Source of the DNA: Kurthia sibirica
GTDB lineage: Bacteria; Bacillota; Bacilli; Bacillales_A; Planococcaceae
Direction of reading: 5' to 3'
Assembly: GCF_003143975.1 (NCBI RefSeq)
Contig: NZ_QFVR01000008.1
Location: 89,051 to 153,050, forward strand
Length of the DNA: 64,000 nt
Shown: one piece after another, positions 56,576 through 64,000 of the stretch
How the letters are laid out: every line of letters begins with the position of its first letter
Numbering within the stretch: the stretch's first letter is position 1
The notes under the pieces: model-generated
The model's input: only the letters and a program-made list of their open reading frames with translations
What the model was told of the DNA's origin: nothing
Databases searched by the model: none
Program-made: the position numbers and the translations under genes

Positions 56576-58411
56576 TTATAGTCTTGTTAGTGATTTTTTT
56601 AAATCAATAACTTCCTGAGAAAGCGCAATTGCACTTTTTATATCATGCAGTTGCTCTGCTTCTTTCACCGCATGTTGCTTGTCTGCTATTTGTTGCTGGA
56701 TAATGAACTTTTGTACCTGTTTCAGACAATCGGCAATCTCCTCATCAGTATGATCTGGATCTCGATCAACTATCGCAGCTTCCATTACAATTTTACGCAA
56801 TTCTCTATCTTCAAGAATTTCAACAAAACGCTGATAATCCTCTTTTTCAAATGTCTCGTAAAAACCCATAAGATGGGCATAAATAGCCAAGTAATCTTCA
56901 CGAACAAACGGTGCATCTGCAGTGATATCTCGAATTTTATCGATTGCTTCCATGTCGTGTAACATATGGGCGAGCAACAATCTTTCTGCTCGATCTATCG
57001 CTGTATATTTGCGTTTTTGCAGCAACTGCTGCGGTTGCTGTGAAGGAGGTTCAGTCATATTTCGCTCTTGTTGCTTTTGAGTCGATGCTTGCTGTGCCTC
57101 TTTTAGACGTAATTGACCTTGTAAGGTTTCTGTGGAAACTTGTGTTTCTTCAGAGAGTCTTTTTATATAAAGCTCTCTTTCGATTGGAGATATACCGCTG
57201 GTTAAATAGGATAAAGCTTCATCCGCATATTGCTGGACATCGTTCGGATATTGAAAGTTTTTGTTGCGTTTTGCATACATCATCATAAAACTGATAAAAG
57301 ATTGCGGTACGGCGATTATATTGTCACGAAATGACTCCGCACCATTCTTACGAATATATTCATCTGGATCCAATCCTGCTGGAAGTACAGCAACCTCAAC
57401 GGTTAAATTTTCTGCATGTAACATTTCTGCAGCTCTTTTTGCTGCCTCCCAGCCTGCATGATCACCATCGTAACAAACAATAATCTGGCTCGTAATTCTC
57501 TTTAGCTTTTGAATATGTTGGGGTGTTAAAGATGTCCCCATCGTAGCAACACCATGATGGATATTTGCATTTTTTGATGCTAACACATCCATAAACCCTT
57601 CAAAAATGATGAGTTTTCGCTCCTTACGAACAACAGGTCGAGCTTGGTCTAAATTGTAAAGTACCTTGCTTTTTTGAAAGATAGGTGATTCCGGGCTATT
57701 CATATATTTTGCCGCTTCCCCCTCCGTGTTAATAACACGGCCTGAAAATGCAATGATGCGACCAATATCATCTCGAATAGGGAACATAATACGACTACGA
57801 AAACGGTCAAAATAGCCAGAGCCATCTTCACGTTTGATGATTAAACCACCCTGTTCCATTTCATCTAAATCAAAACCTTTGTGTTGCAGTAATGTTGTCA
57901 GTGAATCCCAATTTGGCATAGACCAACCAATGCCATATGTTTCAATCATATCACGGGTAAAGCCACGATTTTCTAAATATCGTAGCCCCTCCTCGCCCTC
58001 TTCTGTATTTAAAAGAAGTTGTTGGAAATAATCAGCTGCAAGGATATGCGCCTCTTTCATGCGTTCTTCTTCAGGTGAAGCAGGCGTAGTAAGCCGTTGC
58101 CCCTGAGATGGTGCAATATCGACTTGAACGCCAACTTGCTCGCCTAGCTTACTTACCGCATCTTGAAATGGTAGATTTTCTATATCCATTAAAAACGTAA
58201 TGGCATTACCACCTGCTCCACATCCGAAACAATGAAAGATTTGCTTATCGATGGACACCGAAAATGAAGGTGTCGATTCGCCATGAAAAGGACAAAGGCC
58301 GAAGTAATTTCTACCTCTTTTCGTCAATTGCATATAATTACTAATTACATCAACAATATCCGCTTGGGAGCGAATTTCTTCAATTAATTCTTCTGGAATT
58401 CTTTGTGCCAT
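56576..58411 (-). CDS. dnaG: DNA primase
   Basis: Makes RNA primers for replication. The 611-residue protein has the CHC2 zinc site (C40, H43, C61, C64 in GLCPFHGE and [10 protein letters not shown]) and a central RNA polymerase domain. The TOPRIM fold has [11 protein letters not shown] and [13 protein letters not shown] Gln-rich linker (about residues 425-450) precedes the helicase-binding C-terminus. It lies 31 nt upstream of sigA. Confidence 0.97.
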   Translation of the reverse strand: MAQRIPEELIEEIRSQADIVDVISNYMQLTKRGRNYFGLCPFHGESTPSFSVSIDKQIFHCFGCGAGGNAITFLMDIENLPFQDAVSKLGEQVGVQVDIAPSQGQRLTTPASPEEERMKEAHILAADYFQQLLLNTEEGEEGLRYLENRGFTRDMIETYGIGWSMPNWDSLTTLLQHKGFDLDEMEQGGLIIKREDGSGYFDRFRSRIMFPIRDDIGRIIAFSGRVINTEGEAAKYMNSPESPIFQKSKVLYNLDQARPVVRKERKLIIFEGFMDVLASKNANIHHGVATMGTSLTPQHIQKLKRITSQIIVCYDGDHAGWEAAKRAAEMLHAENLTVEVAVLPAGLDPDEYIRKNGAESFRDNIIAVPQSFISFMMMYAKRNKNFQYPNDVQQYADEALSYLTSGISPIERELYIKRLSEETQVSTETLQGQLRLKEAQQASTQKQQERNMTEPPSQQPQQLLQKRKYTAIDRAERLLLAHMLHDMEAIDKIRDITADAPFVREDYLAIYAHLMGFYETFEKEDYQRFVEILEDRELRKIVMEAAIVDRDPDHTDEEIADCLKQVQKFIIQQQIADKQHAVKEAEQLHDIKSAIALSQEVIDLKKSLTRL

Positions 58412-58728
58412 TTCATCACCATCTTTATACTTGCTATAGGTATCATTCTATAAAACTTAACAATATCCTTCTATTCCGAGACATTTCATCTAAAATAAAT
58501 TTCAATAAAAAGTATCGTTCCTTAATTTCTACCACAATTCTCTATTGTAAAACATATTTAATAATTTATCTACTACAATATACGACATGAATCGAGAAAA
58601 AGTTTCAATTAAAGCAAATTTATTCTATCCGTCATTTTGAAGCGTAAATAGCCTAAAAACCTCTAGGATTATTATTATATTACAAAATTATAATTCTGTA
58701 TGTATATTGTTAAACAAATAGAAAAAAT
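58412..58728. other. Spacer between ppsR and dnaG
   Basis: About 315 nt of AT-rich sequence, expected to hold the dnaG-sigA promoter. I see no gene and cannot pick one clear promoter. Confidence 0.4.
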
Positions 58729-58776
58729 CCCGCTTAGAATACTCGATTTTGAGTATTCACTATTCGGGATCCGACT
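58729..58776 (-). terminator. Terminator of the ccpN-ppsR operon
   Basis: ATCCCG ... CGGGAT closing arms around an inner GAATACTC / GAGTATTC hairpin; TTTTTTC follows on the minus strand. Confidence 0.85.
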
Positions 58777-58801
58777 AAATTGTTTACTTATGCCATTCCG
58801 C

Positions 58802-59605
58802 TTATTGCAGTCTATGAATAATATCATTGGCAGTTTCTTCAACTGCTTTATTCGTAACATCAATAACCGGACAACCTATGCGACTAACAATTTTTTTAAA
58901 ATGTTTAATCTCTTCGTCAATGCGCTCTACTTTTGCATAGCTTGCGCCATCATTTAATCCGAGTGCCAACAAGCGTTCTTTACGAATACTATTTAACTTA
59001 TCTGGAGAGATAATGAGACCAAAACACTTCTCTGCTGGAACCATAAATAATTCTTCAGGTGGCTCTACTTCTGGTACAAGAGGTACATTCGCCACTTTAA
59101 AGCGTTTATGTGCTAAAAACTGAGATAATGGGGTTTTTGATGTACGTGATACACCAACTAGTACGATATCGGCTTTTAATAGACCGCGCGGATCTCGACC
59201 ATCGTCATATTTGACAGCAAACTCAATTGCCTCAATTTTTTTGAAGTAATCGTCATCTAATTTACGAACAAGACCGGGTTCTTCAATAGGTTCAATTTTC
59301 AAGGTATGCGTGAGCATATCCATAAGTGGTCCCATTAAATCTGTCGAAGAAATATTGTTGCGTAAACACTCTTCTTCTAAAAAAGTGCGCATATGACTTT
59401 TAACGACGGTATACACAATAACCGCCCTTTGCTCAACTGCAAGCTGAACGATTTCTTTCAACTGTTCAATGCTTTCAATATGTGGGAATCGTTGGAAATT
59501 TACATCTTGTAAACCTGGTCTAAATTGACTTACGGCAGCCTTGGCAACCAGCTCACCTGTCTCTCCAACCGAATCAGAAATAATAAATACTAAAATTCTA
59601 TCCAT
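58802..59605 (-). CDS. ppsR: Pyruvate, phosphate dikinase regulatory protein (YqfL family)
   Basis: Bifunctional kinase/pyrophosphorylase of the DUF299 family that controls PEP synthase or PPDK by Thr phosphorylation. The 267-residue protein opens [20 protein letters not shown] and has the nucleotide loop [16 protein letters not shown]. It follows ccpN by 12 nt, as yqfL follows ccpN in B. subtilis, where YqfL modulates CcpN activity. No PPDK gene lies in the window. Confidence 0.92.
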   Translation of the reverse strand: MDRILVFIISDSVGETGELVAKAAVSQFRPGLQDVNFQRFPHIESIEQLKEIVQLAVEQRAVIVYTVVKSHMRTFLEEECLRNNISSTDLMGPLMDMLTHTLKIEPIEEPGLVRKLDDDYFKKIEAIEFAVKYDDGRDPRGLLKADIVLVGVSRTSKTPLSQFLAHKRFKVANVPLVPEVEPPEELFMVPAEKCFGLIISPDKLNSIRKERLLALGLNDGASYAKVERIDEEIKHFKKIVSRIGCPVIDVTNKAVEETANDIIHRLQ

Positions 59606-59617
59606 TTTTGCACCACC

Positions 59618-60256
59618 TCACAAGTCATGGTTTTCCGCTAACGATAAAAACGCTCGCGTAATATTTGTTTTCGTCATGCGTCCGACTACCTCATAACCAT
59701 CTGGATGCTCGACTACGACAGGTAATGCATCAATTTGTCTTTCAATCAACTTGTTGGCCGCTTGGATTAAACCGTCTGTTTTAAAGCAAAATGCGACATT
59801 CGGCATTCTCGTCATAATAATATGTACGGGAATATTATTTAAATCTTGGCTACCAATAGCTGTTCTCAACAGATCTTTTCTCGAAAGAACACCTGTTAAG
59901 TATGCATTTTTATCTACAACAAACAAGGTGCCTACATCTTCTAAAAACATCTGACATATGGCATCATATACTGACATATCTTCTGCTACAACAATCGGTA
60001 TTGATTGGAAATCTTTTACCTTCATGTTTGTCATGCTTTCAACAACTGCTTGTCCTGTTTTCTTCCCTGAGTAAAAATAGCCAACTCTTGGTCTAGCATC
60101 TAAGAAACCTGCCATCGTTAAAATAGCAAGGTCTGGTCGAAGTGTTGCACGAGTTAGAGAAAGTCGTTCAGCGATTTGTTCACCAGTAATAGGGCCGTTG
60201 TTTTTGACAATTTCCAATATTTCTTCCTGACGTTTGTTGAGTTCGATATCACTCAC
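59618..60256 (-). CDS. ccpN: Gluconeogenesis repressor CcpN
   Basis: The 212-residue regulator has an N-terminal helix-turn-helix (ELNKRQEEILEIVKNNGPIT, LSLTRATLRPDLAIL) and two CBS domains (about residues 75-205: VAEDMSVYDAICQM, GVLSRKDLLRTAI, TRMPNVAFC, GRMTKTNITRAF). It represses gapB and pckA on glucose in B. subtilis. The start is taken at GTG 60256, the only initiator before the conserved head. Its GAGG is only 2 nt upstream, so initiation may be weak. Confidence 0.92.
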   Translation of the reverse strand: MSDIELNKRQEEILEIVKNNGPITGEQIAERLSLTRATLRPDLAILTMAGFLDARPRVGYFYSGKKTGQAVVESMTNMKVKDFQSIPIVVAEDMSVYDAICQMFLEDVGTLFVVDKNAYLTGVLSRKDLLRTAIGSQDLNNIPVHIIMTRMPNVAFCFKTDGLIQAANKLIERQIDALPVVVEHPDGYEVVGRMTKTNITRAFLSLAENHDL

Positions 60257-60280
60257 CGCCTCAAAAGTGTTATACTCATT

Positions 60281-60299
60281 CCCTATATAGTATATACTA
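60281..60299. promoter_or_regulatory. Palindrome over the ccpN promoter
   Basis: ATATAGTATATACTATAT is a perfect 18-bp palindrome. On the minus strand it includes TATACT, a likely -10 for ccpN about 30 nt before the GTG. It could be an autoregulatory site shared with the divergent glyS leader. Confidence 0.45.
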
Positions 60300-60334
60300 T
60301 ATTGATTGGGATTGCGAAGAAAAGTGTCGCATGT

Positions 60335-60560
60335 TACAATATAGCAAATAACCTGAGCGATGAACGGAATAAAAAGTAGGTCGTCTACAAAAGCGAGTAG
60401 GGATAGTGAAAGTCTACATGACGATTGAAAAGGCATCCGGGAGCTAGTGGGTTGAAAGTGGACTATTTGATTATAGTCAATCGGGGTGGAACCGCGGGTC
60501 ATACATATGCACTCGTCCCCGGGCAGAAATTTTGCCCGGAGACGGGTGCTTTTTCTATCT
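60335..60560 (+). promoter_or_regulatory. T-box leader of glyS
   Basis: A canonical T-box GGGGTGGAACCGCGG lies at 60482-60496. Its UGGA can pair with the UCCA end of tRNA-Gly (discriminator U). A possible GGC specifier is in AAAAGGCATCC. The terminator is CGTCCCCGGGCA ... TGCCCGGAGACG followed by GTGCTTTTT. Uncharged tRNA-Gly should relieve termination. Confidence 0.92.
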
Positions 60561-60580
60561 AACAATAGGAGGTCATTAAC

Positions 60581-61966
60581 ATGGCAAAAACAATGGAAAC
60601 AATTGTGAACTTAGCAAAACATCGCGGATTTGTCTTTCCGGGATCTGAAATTTATGGCGGATTAGCAAATACTTGGGATTACGGTCCACTTGGTGTCGAA
60701 CTCAAGAACAATGTAAAAAAAGCATGGTGGGATAAATTCGTCAAAGAATCAGAGTATAATGTTGGACTTGACGCTGCCATTTTGATGAACCCGAAAACAT
60801 GGATTGCTTCTGGACATGTAGGGAACTTCAATGACCCCATGATCGATTGTAAAGCTTGTAAATCACGTCACCGCGCTGACAAGTTAATTGAAGACGCTTC
60901 ACTTGCTAAAACAGGTAAAGAAATTATCGTTGATGGTATGACATTTGATCAAATGAAAGAAAAAATGGTTGAACTAGATGTCGTTTGTCCAGATTGTGGC
61001 AAGCAAGATTTCACTGACATCCGTCAGTTCAACTTAATGTTCAAAACGTTCCAAGGTGTTACTGAAAGTTCAACTAACGAAATTTTCCTACGCCCTGAAA
61101 CTGCACAAGGTATTTTCGTAAACTTTAAAAATGTCCAACGTTCAATGCGTAAGCGCACGCCGTTTGGTATCGCTCAAATCGGTAAATCCTTCCGTAACGA
61201 AATTACACCAGGTAACTTCACTTTCCGTACACGTGAATTTGAACAAATGGAGCTTGAATTTTTCTGCAAACCAGGCACTGAGTTAGAGTGGCATGCATAT
61301 TGGAAAGAATTCTGTAAAAATTGGTTACTAAACCTATCGATGAAAGAAACTTCGATGCGCCTACGCGACCATGAAGACGATGAACTTTCTCACTACTCTA
61401 ATGCTACTACTGATATCGAATTCCAATTCCCATTCGGTTGGGGTGAGCTATGGGGTGTTGCTTCACGTACTGACTTTGACCTTAAAAAACATATGGAGCA
61501 CTCAGGTGAAGATTTCACATATATCGACCCAATTACCAATGAGCGCTATGTACCTTACTGCATCGAACCATCATTAGGAGCTGACCGTGTAACATTAGCA
61601 TTCCTTGTTGATGCGTTTGATGAAGAAGAATTAGAAGGTGGCGACGTACGTACAGTATTACGCTTCCACCCTGCTTTGGCACCATTTAAAGCTGCGGTTT
61701 TACCATTGTCTAAAAAACTTGCTGATCACGCTAAAGATGTTTGGGCTGATTTACGTAAAGCATTCCCAGTCGATTATGACGAATCACAATCAATTGGTAA
61801 ACGCTACCGTCGTCAAGACGAAATCGGTACACCTTTCTGTATCACATATGACTTCGATTCTGTAGAGGATGGCATGGTAACAGTTCGTCACCGCGATTCA
61901 ATGGAACAAGAACGTATGCCAATTGCAGATGTTAAATCATTCATCGAATCAAAATTACAATTCTAA
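60581..61966 (+). CDS. glyS: Glycyl-tRNA synthetase (alpha2 type)
   Basis: Charges tRNA-Gly. The 461-residue single-chain class II enzyme has [20 protein letters not shown] at the start and a zinc-like CKACKSRH ... CPDCGK pair. Motif 2 is [13 protein letters not shown] with [14 protein letters not shown]; motif 3 is [14 protein letters not shown]; the anticodon domain is the last 110 residues. AGGAGG precedes the ATG. It is divergent from ccpN. Confidence 0.97.
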   Translation: MAKTMETIVNLAKHRGFVFPGSEIYGGLANTWDYGPLGVELKNNVKKAWWDKFVKESEYNVGLDAAILMNPKTWIASGHVGNFNDPMIDCKACKSRHRADKLIEDASLAKTGKEIIVDGMTFDQMKEKMVELDVVCPDCGKQDFTDIRQFNLMFKTFQGVTESSTNEIFLRPETAQGIFVNFKNVQRSMRKRTPFGIAQIGKSFRNEITPGNFTFRTREFEQMELEFFCKPGTELEWHAYWKEFCKNWLLNLSMKETSMRLRDHEDDELSHYSNATTDIEFQFPFGWGELWGVASRTDFDLKKHMEHSGEDFTYIDPITNERYVPYCIEPSLGADRVTLAFLVDAFDEEELEGGDVRTVLRFHPALAPFKAAVLPLSKKLADHAKDVWADLRKAFPVDYDESQSIGKRYRRQDEIGTPFCITYDFDSVEDGMVTVRHRDSMEQERMPIADVKSFIESKLQF

Positions 61967-61978
61967 TTTGCATCATTT

Positions 61979-62018
61979 TAAAAGTCAGTCCCTGTATTTG
62001 CGGGGCTGACTTTTTTTA
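61979..62018 (+). terminator. Terminator of glyS
   Basis: AAAGTCAGTCCC / GGGGCTGACTTT hairpin followed by TTTTATG. Confidence 0.92.
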
Positions 62019-62176
62019 TGTTATATAATTAACGACTTAACTTTCATCTTCATATATATAAGCGAGAAAAGTACATCCACTACAAAAGAAATACCACCCA
62101 TGCGTCGCAAGAGACTAAATTCATTTTAACTTCGTAAGGATAACTTACTCATATGTTCATAAAAAAATACACCTCC

Positions 62177-62222
62177 AAAGAATTAGTGGTATCTATACCC
62201 AAATTCTTTGAATTTTTTTGTT
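62177..62222 (+). terminator. Orphan terminator-like hairpin
   Basis: CAAAGAATT ... AATTCTTTG with inner GGTATCTATACC pairing and AATTTTTTTG after it. No gene on the plus strand ends here. Confidence 0.5.
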
Positions 62223-62308
62223 TTGTCTAATCTGAAGGGGTCCATTCTGCCCATTACTAGAGTATTTTTTATTTACTCCCACCGTAAACTTTAGTACATC
62301 TTTGTATA

Positions 62309-62474
62309 CTAGAGCTTTAAAACCCTATAGCCTTTTACTAATTTACCATCTTTATTTAATTTTGAATTCCCTACATATTCTTGTGACATATGAATTGTTG
62401 AAGCATCCACAGCATTAGGCACAACTACTGCCACACTTCCAAGATCGCTGTGCCTAAAATAATTTTATCCTCCC
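62309..62474 (-). pseudogene. Remnant of a secreted-protein gene (signal peptide region)
   Basis: A ribosome site GGGAGG (62474-62469) is followed by codons ILGTAIL, then, after a one-base shift, GSVAVVVPNAVDASTIHMSQ and YVGNSKLNKDGKLVKGYRVL to a TAG. This reads as a signal peptide plus a short mature stretch, but it has no ATG and is frameshifted. Confidence 0.4.
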
Positions 62475-62653
62475 TTTGTATGATACTTTTATTATCCAAC
62501 AATTTGACTAAAAAATAACTTATTATTGCTATTTTTGATGAATTACCCGCATATAAAATGAAAGTACCATTTTATATGCGTTTTTATTAGTTTTGAATTA
62601 TAATAAGTAGTAGTGATCAAACTCTTATTATAGAGCGAAAGGAATTGATTCGT

Positions 62654-63049
62654 TTGCAAGCACAACTTCACCGCATATTTTCATTTGGCACGCTAGCCAT
62701 TAAATTCGATCAAAATGTGCAGTACGGCAAAAAACTTGATGATGTGCTCATCGTCTCAAACGGCCAGTTTGATATTCCGTTAAAAGTAATTAGTGCTAAT
62801 ATTTCACCAACATATCCAGATATTTTAAATATAGAGGTATCTAAAATGTTTTCATATGTTGCTGAATACAAATATACACCTAAACAAATTCATGCGTTAA
62901 ATACACATGTTTTAAATTCTAAAAATATGTTATTTGATGAAATCCAGCTACCTTTTGATGAGAAAGTGACAGCTTACCAGCTTTTTTGGGATACAAGTAT
63001 GTACCATGAAATGAATGATTTAGATGGCGAAGAGTTTTTATATGAATAA
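62654..63049 (+). CDS. Hypothetical protein, 131 residues
   Basis: Starts at TTG 62654, chosen because GAAAGGA lies 9-10 nt upstream; a TTG at 62645 is also possible. The product is acidic (MNDLDGEEFLYE end), with strand-like segments (TLAIKFDQNVQYGKKLDDVLIV, FDIPLKVISANI). No signal peptide and no family recognised. It has its own terminator. Confidence 0.65.
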   Translation: MQAQLHRIFSFGTLAIKFDQNVQYGKKLDDVLIVSNGQFDIPLKVISANISPTYPDILNIEVSKMFSYVAEYKYTPKQIHALNTHVLNSKNMLFDEIQLPFDEKVTAYQLFWDTSMYHEMNDLDGEEFLYE

Positions 63050-63052
63050 TCT

Positions 63053-63090
63053 ACAAGAGCGCTAGCCTATATCGCTAACGCTCTTGTTTA
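63053..63090 (+). terminator. Terminator of the 131-residue gene
   Basis: CAAGAGCGCTAGC / GCTAACGCTCTTG hairpin, starting 4 nt after the stop. Confidence 0.85.
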
Positions 63091-63177
63091 TAGCTCTTGA
63101 ATCTATGTGAAAAACTATAAAAAGAGATACTGCACTACTTTTTGAGACAAGAATAAAACACCTTATTTTAAACAGAG

Positions 63178-63213
63178 AAAATCCCGTATGATTTTTCGAA
63201 ATCATACGGGATT
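63178..63213. terminator. Strong hairpin, probable terminator
   Basis: AATCCCGTATGATTT-TTCG-AAATCATACGGGATT, a 15-bp perfect stem. T-runs are weak; no gene abuts it. Confidence 0.55.
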
Positions 63214-63227
63214 ATTCATTTCAAGCC

Positions 63228-63345
63228 ATTTTCGCTTCAAAAAACGCTTTCCGCGGACATGGCTTCAAACGCCTCGTCACTCCGTTCCTGTGGGGTTTTC
63301 AGCTCATGCTATTCCCGCAGGAGTCGTTTTCTGCGCGTTCAATTG
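63228..63345. repeat. GC-palindrome repeat truncating ISL3 relic 3
   Basis: Read on the minus strand it is ACGACTCCTGCGGGAATAGC ... CCCCACAGGAACGGAGTG ... CCGCGGAAAGCG. This is the common Bacillaceae intergenic repeat layout. It joins directly onto the cut transposase frame at 63346. Confidence 0.7.
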
Positions 63346-63660
63346 ATTTGATTAATCGTATGAGACATAGTATTTTTGTTCTGCGATCATCATGCACTTT
63401 CGAAATAATTAACTGACAAGCAGGACAAGTATATACACGCTTTTGCATTTCTATAACAACATACTTGCCCGCCATTTTTGTGACTAAAACATCTTTAATC
63501 CTGGAATATTCATGATAGACTTCATATAGCACAGCTCACCTTTCTACTGTTACTTATTATGAAGCATTTTAAGTATAGAAGATTTGGTGAACCTGTGCTT
63601 TTTCTGTCTATTTTTCTAAAACATGAATTGTTTTAATACCGCAACATATATAATAGAACC
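63346..63660 (-). pseudogene. ISL3-family transposase relic 3 (5' end)
   Basis: The terminus GGTTCTATTATATATGTTGC is at 63660. The leader is intact and the N-terminal frame starts at 63532: MLYEVYHEYSRIKDVLVTK, zinc pair CPAC, KVHDDRRTKILCLIRLIK. It is then replaced by the GC palindrome. Only about 60 transposase codons remain. Confidence 0.75.
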
Positions 63661-63949
63661 AAAAATAAACGCTTAAATGAGCCAATTAGAAAAGAAGTTC
63701 ATGTTTTTTAAATGATTCTCTTGAAAGAATAACTGAAAATGAGTAGGTAATTTACTAGTATTGGTAATGCAAAACAGTGATTTGAAGGACTTTTATTACA
63801 AATACTAAGTATGCCAGCCAGTAACAGCTATAATTTTCCATGCGTTGTCATCTCCCTGTAATATTGCCGATACTGAACTGTCACCTGTGTGCAACTTTCA
63901 CTTGGTATAGTGTTGTTAGTTAGTAAAACCGAGGAGGAAATTTCACAAT
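63661..63949. other. Upstream region of the last gene
   Basis: About 290 nt without a frame. TATAGT at 63906 could be the -10 of the gene at 63950. Nothing else is recognised. Confidence 0.4.
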
Positions 63950-64000
63950 ATGAAGAAACAACTTATCGCAATTACAGGTGCCATTGCACTATCAACAGCA
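63950..64000 (+). CDS. N-terminus of a secreted protein (cut by window edge)
   Basis: GAGGAGG at 63931-63937 is followed by ATG at 63950 and 17 codons, MKKQLIAITGAIALSTA, a clear signal peptide start. The remainder is outside the window, so the function cannot be named. Confidence 0.8.
   Translation, partial: MKKQLIAITGAIALSTA

Noticed and set aside
60257..60565. N-terminal extension of ccpN
   Set aside because: These codons read antisense through the glyS T-box; CcpN proteins begin at the SDIELNKRQ segment.
1..64000. CRISPR arrays, rRNA or tRNA genes, prophage
   Set aside because: No regularly spaced direct repeats, no rRNA cores or tRNA cloverleaf with a GTTCRAATC-type arm, and no phage structural genes were seen by eye.

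Overview
The window is about 64 kb of low-GC Firmicute chromosome. Gene content and order match the comG–yqg–pst–sodA–ispG–nfo–sigA–dnaG–glyS stretch of Bacillus subtilis, so the organism is a member of Bacillales. Protein style (a separate Zur/ZnuBC unit, a single-chain class II glycyl-tRNA synthetase, many AT-rich intergenic spacers) suggests Planococcaceae, possibly Kurthia or a relative; that family placement is inference from memory of gene order.

Layout: (1) 1-3912, an open-ended large coiled-coil protein and a divergent secreted SH3b protein. (2) 4.3-9.2 kb, the glycine cleavage operon gcvT-gcvPA-gcvPB behind a tandem glycine riboswitch, then aroK. (3) 9.4-13.2 kb, a complete comGA-GG competence pseudopilus operon whose comGE appears to use an AUU start. 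(4) 13.4-17.9 kb, a SufR-like regulator and a DUF2626 gene, then a mobile-element graveyard: an ISL3-family relic followed by a unit with IS6-family ends, flanked by a perfect 8-bp duplication and carrying a broken serine resolvase. (5) 17.2-23 kb, housekeeping yqg genes (MBL hydrolase, lipoteichoic acid synthase, 5-formyl-THF cyclo-ligase, rpmG). (6) 23-27.5 kb, the Pho regulon phosphate importer pstS-C-A-B-phoU under a five-repeat PhoP box. (7) 27.9-34.4 kb, pbpA, sodA, membrane proteins and ispG. (8) 34.6-45.8 kb, a more species-specific stretch: lipoprotein, secreted transglutaminase, a T-box controlled MetRS, an ABC-F protein, a LysE exporter, an orphan zinc-repeat/AP2 protein, an Mga-like regulator and a second ISL3 relic. 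(9) 45.9-60.3 kb, zur-znuB-znuC with a Zur operator, nfo, cshB, ispH, a Nif3-like gene, trmK, cccA, sigA, dnaG, ppsR and ccpN. (10) 60.3-64 kb, T-box glyS divergent from ccpN, then a gene-poor end with a third ISL3 relic and the start of a secreted protein.

Several genes act together: the gcv proteins with glycine sensing; ComGA-GG in DNA uptake; Pst/PhoU in phosphate import; Zur/ZnuBC in zinc import; IspG and IspH as the last two MEP-pathway steps; SigA and DnaG as the macromolecular synthesis core; PpsR and CcpN in pyruvate/gluconeogenesis control. No rRNA, tRNA or CRISPR array was seen. The less expected items are the AUU-started comGE, the IS6-bounded unit with its target duplication, the recurring composite repeats ending in an ISL3-like terminus, and the zinc-repeat/AP2 protein.
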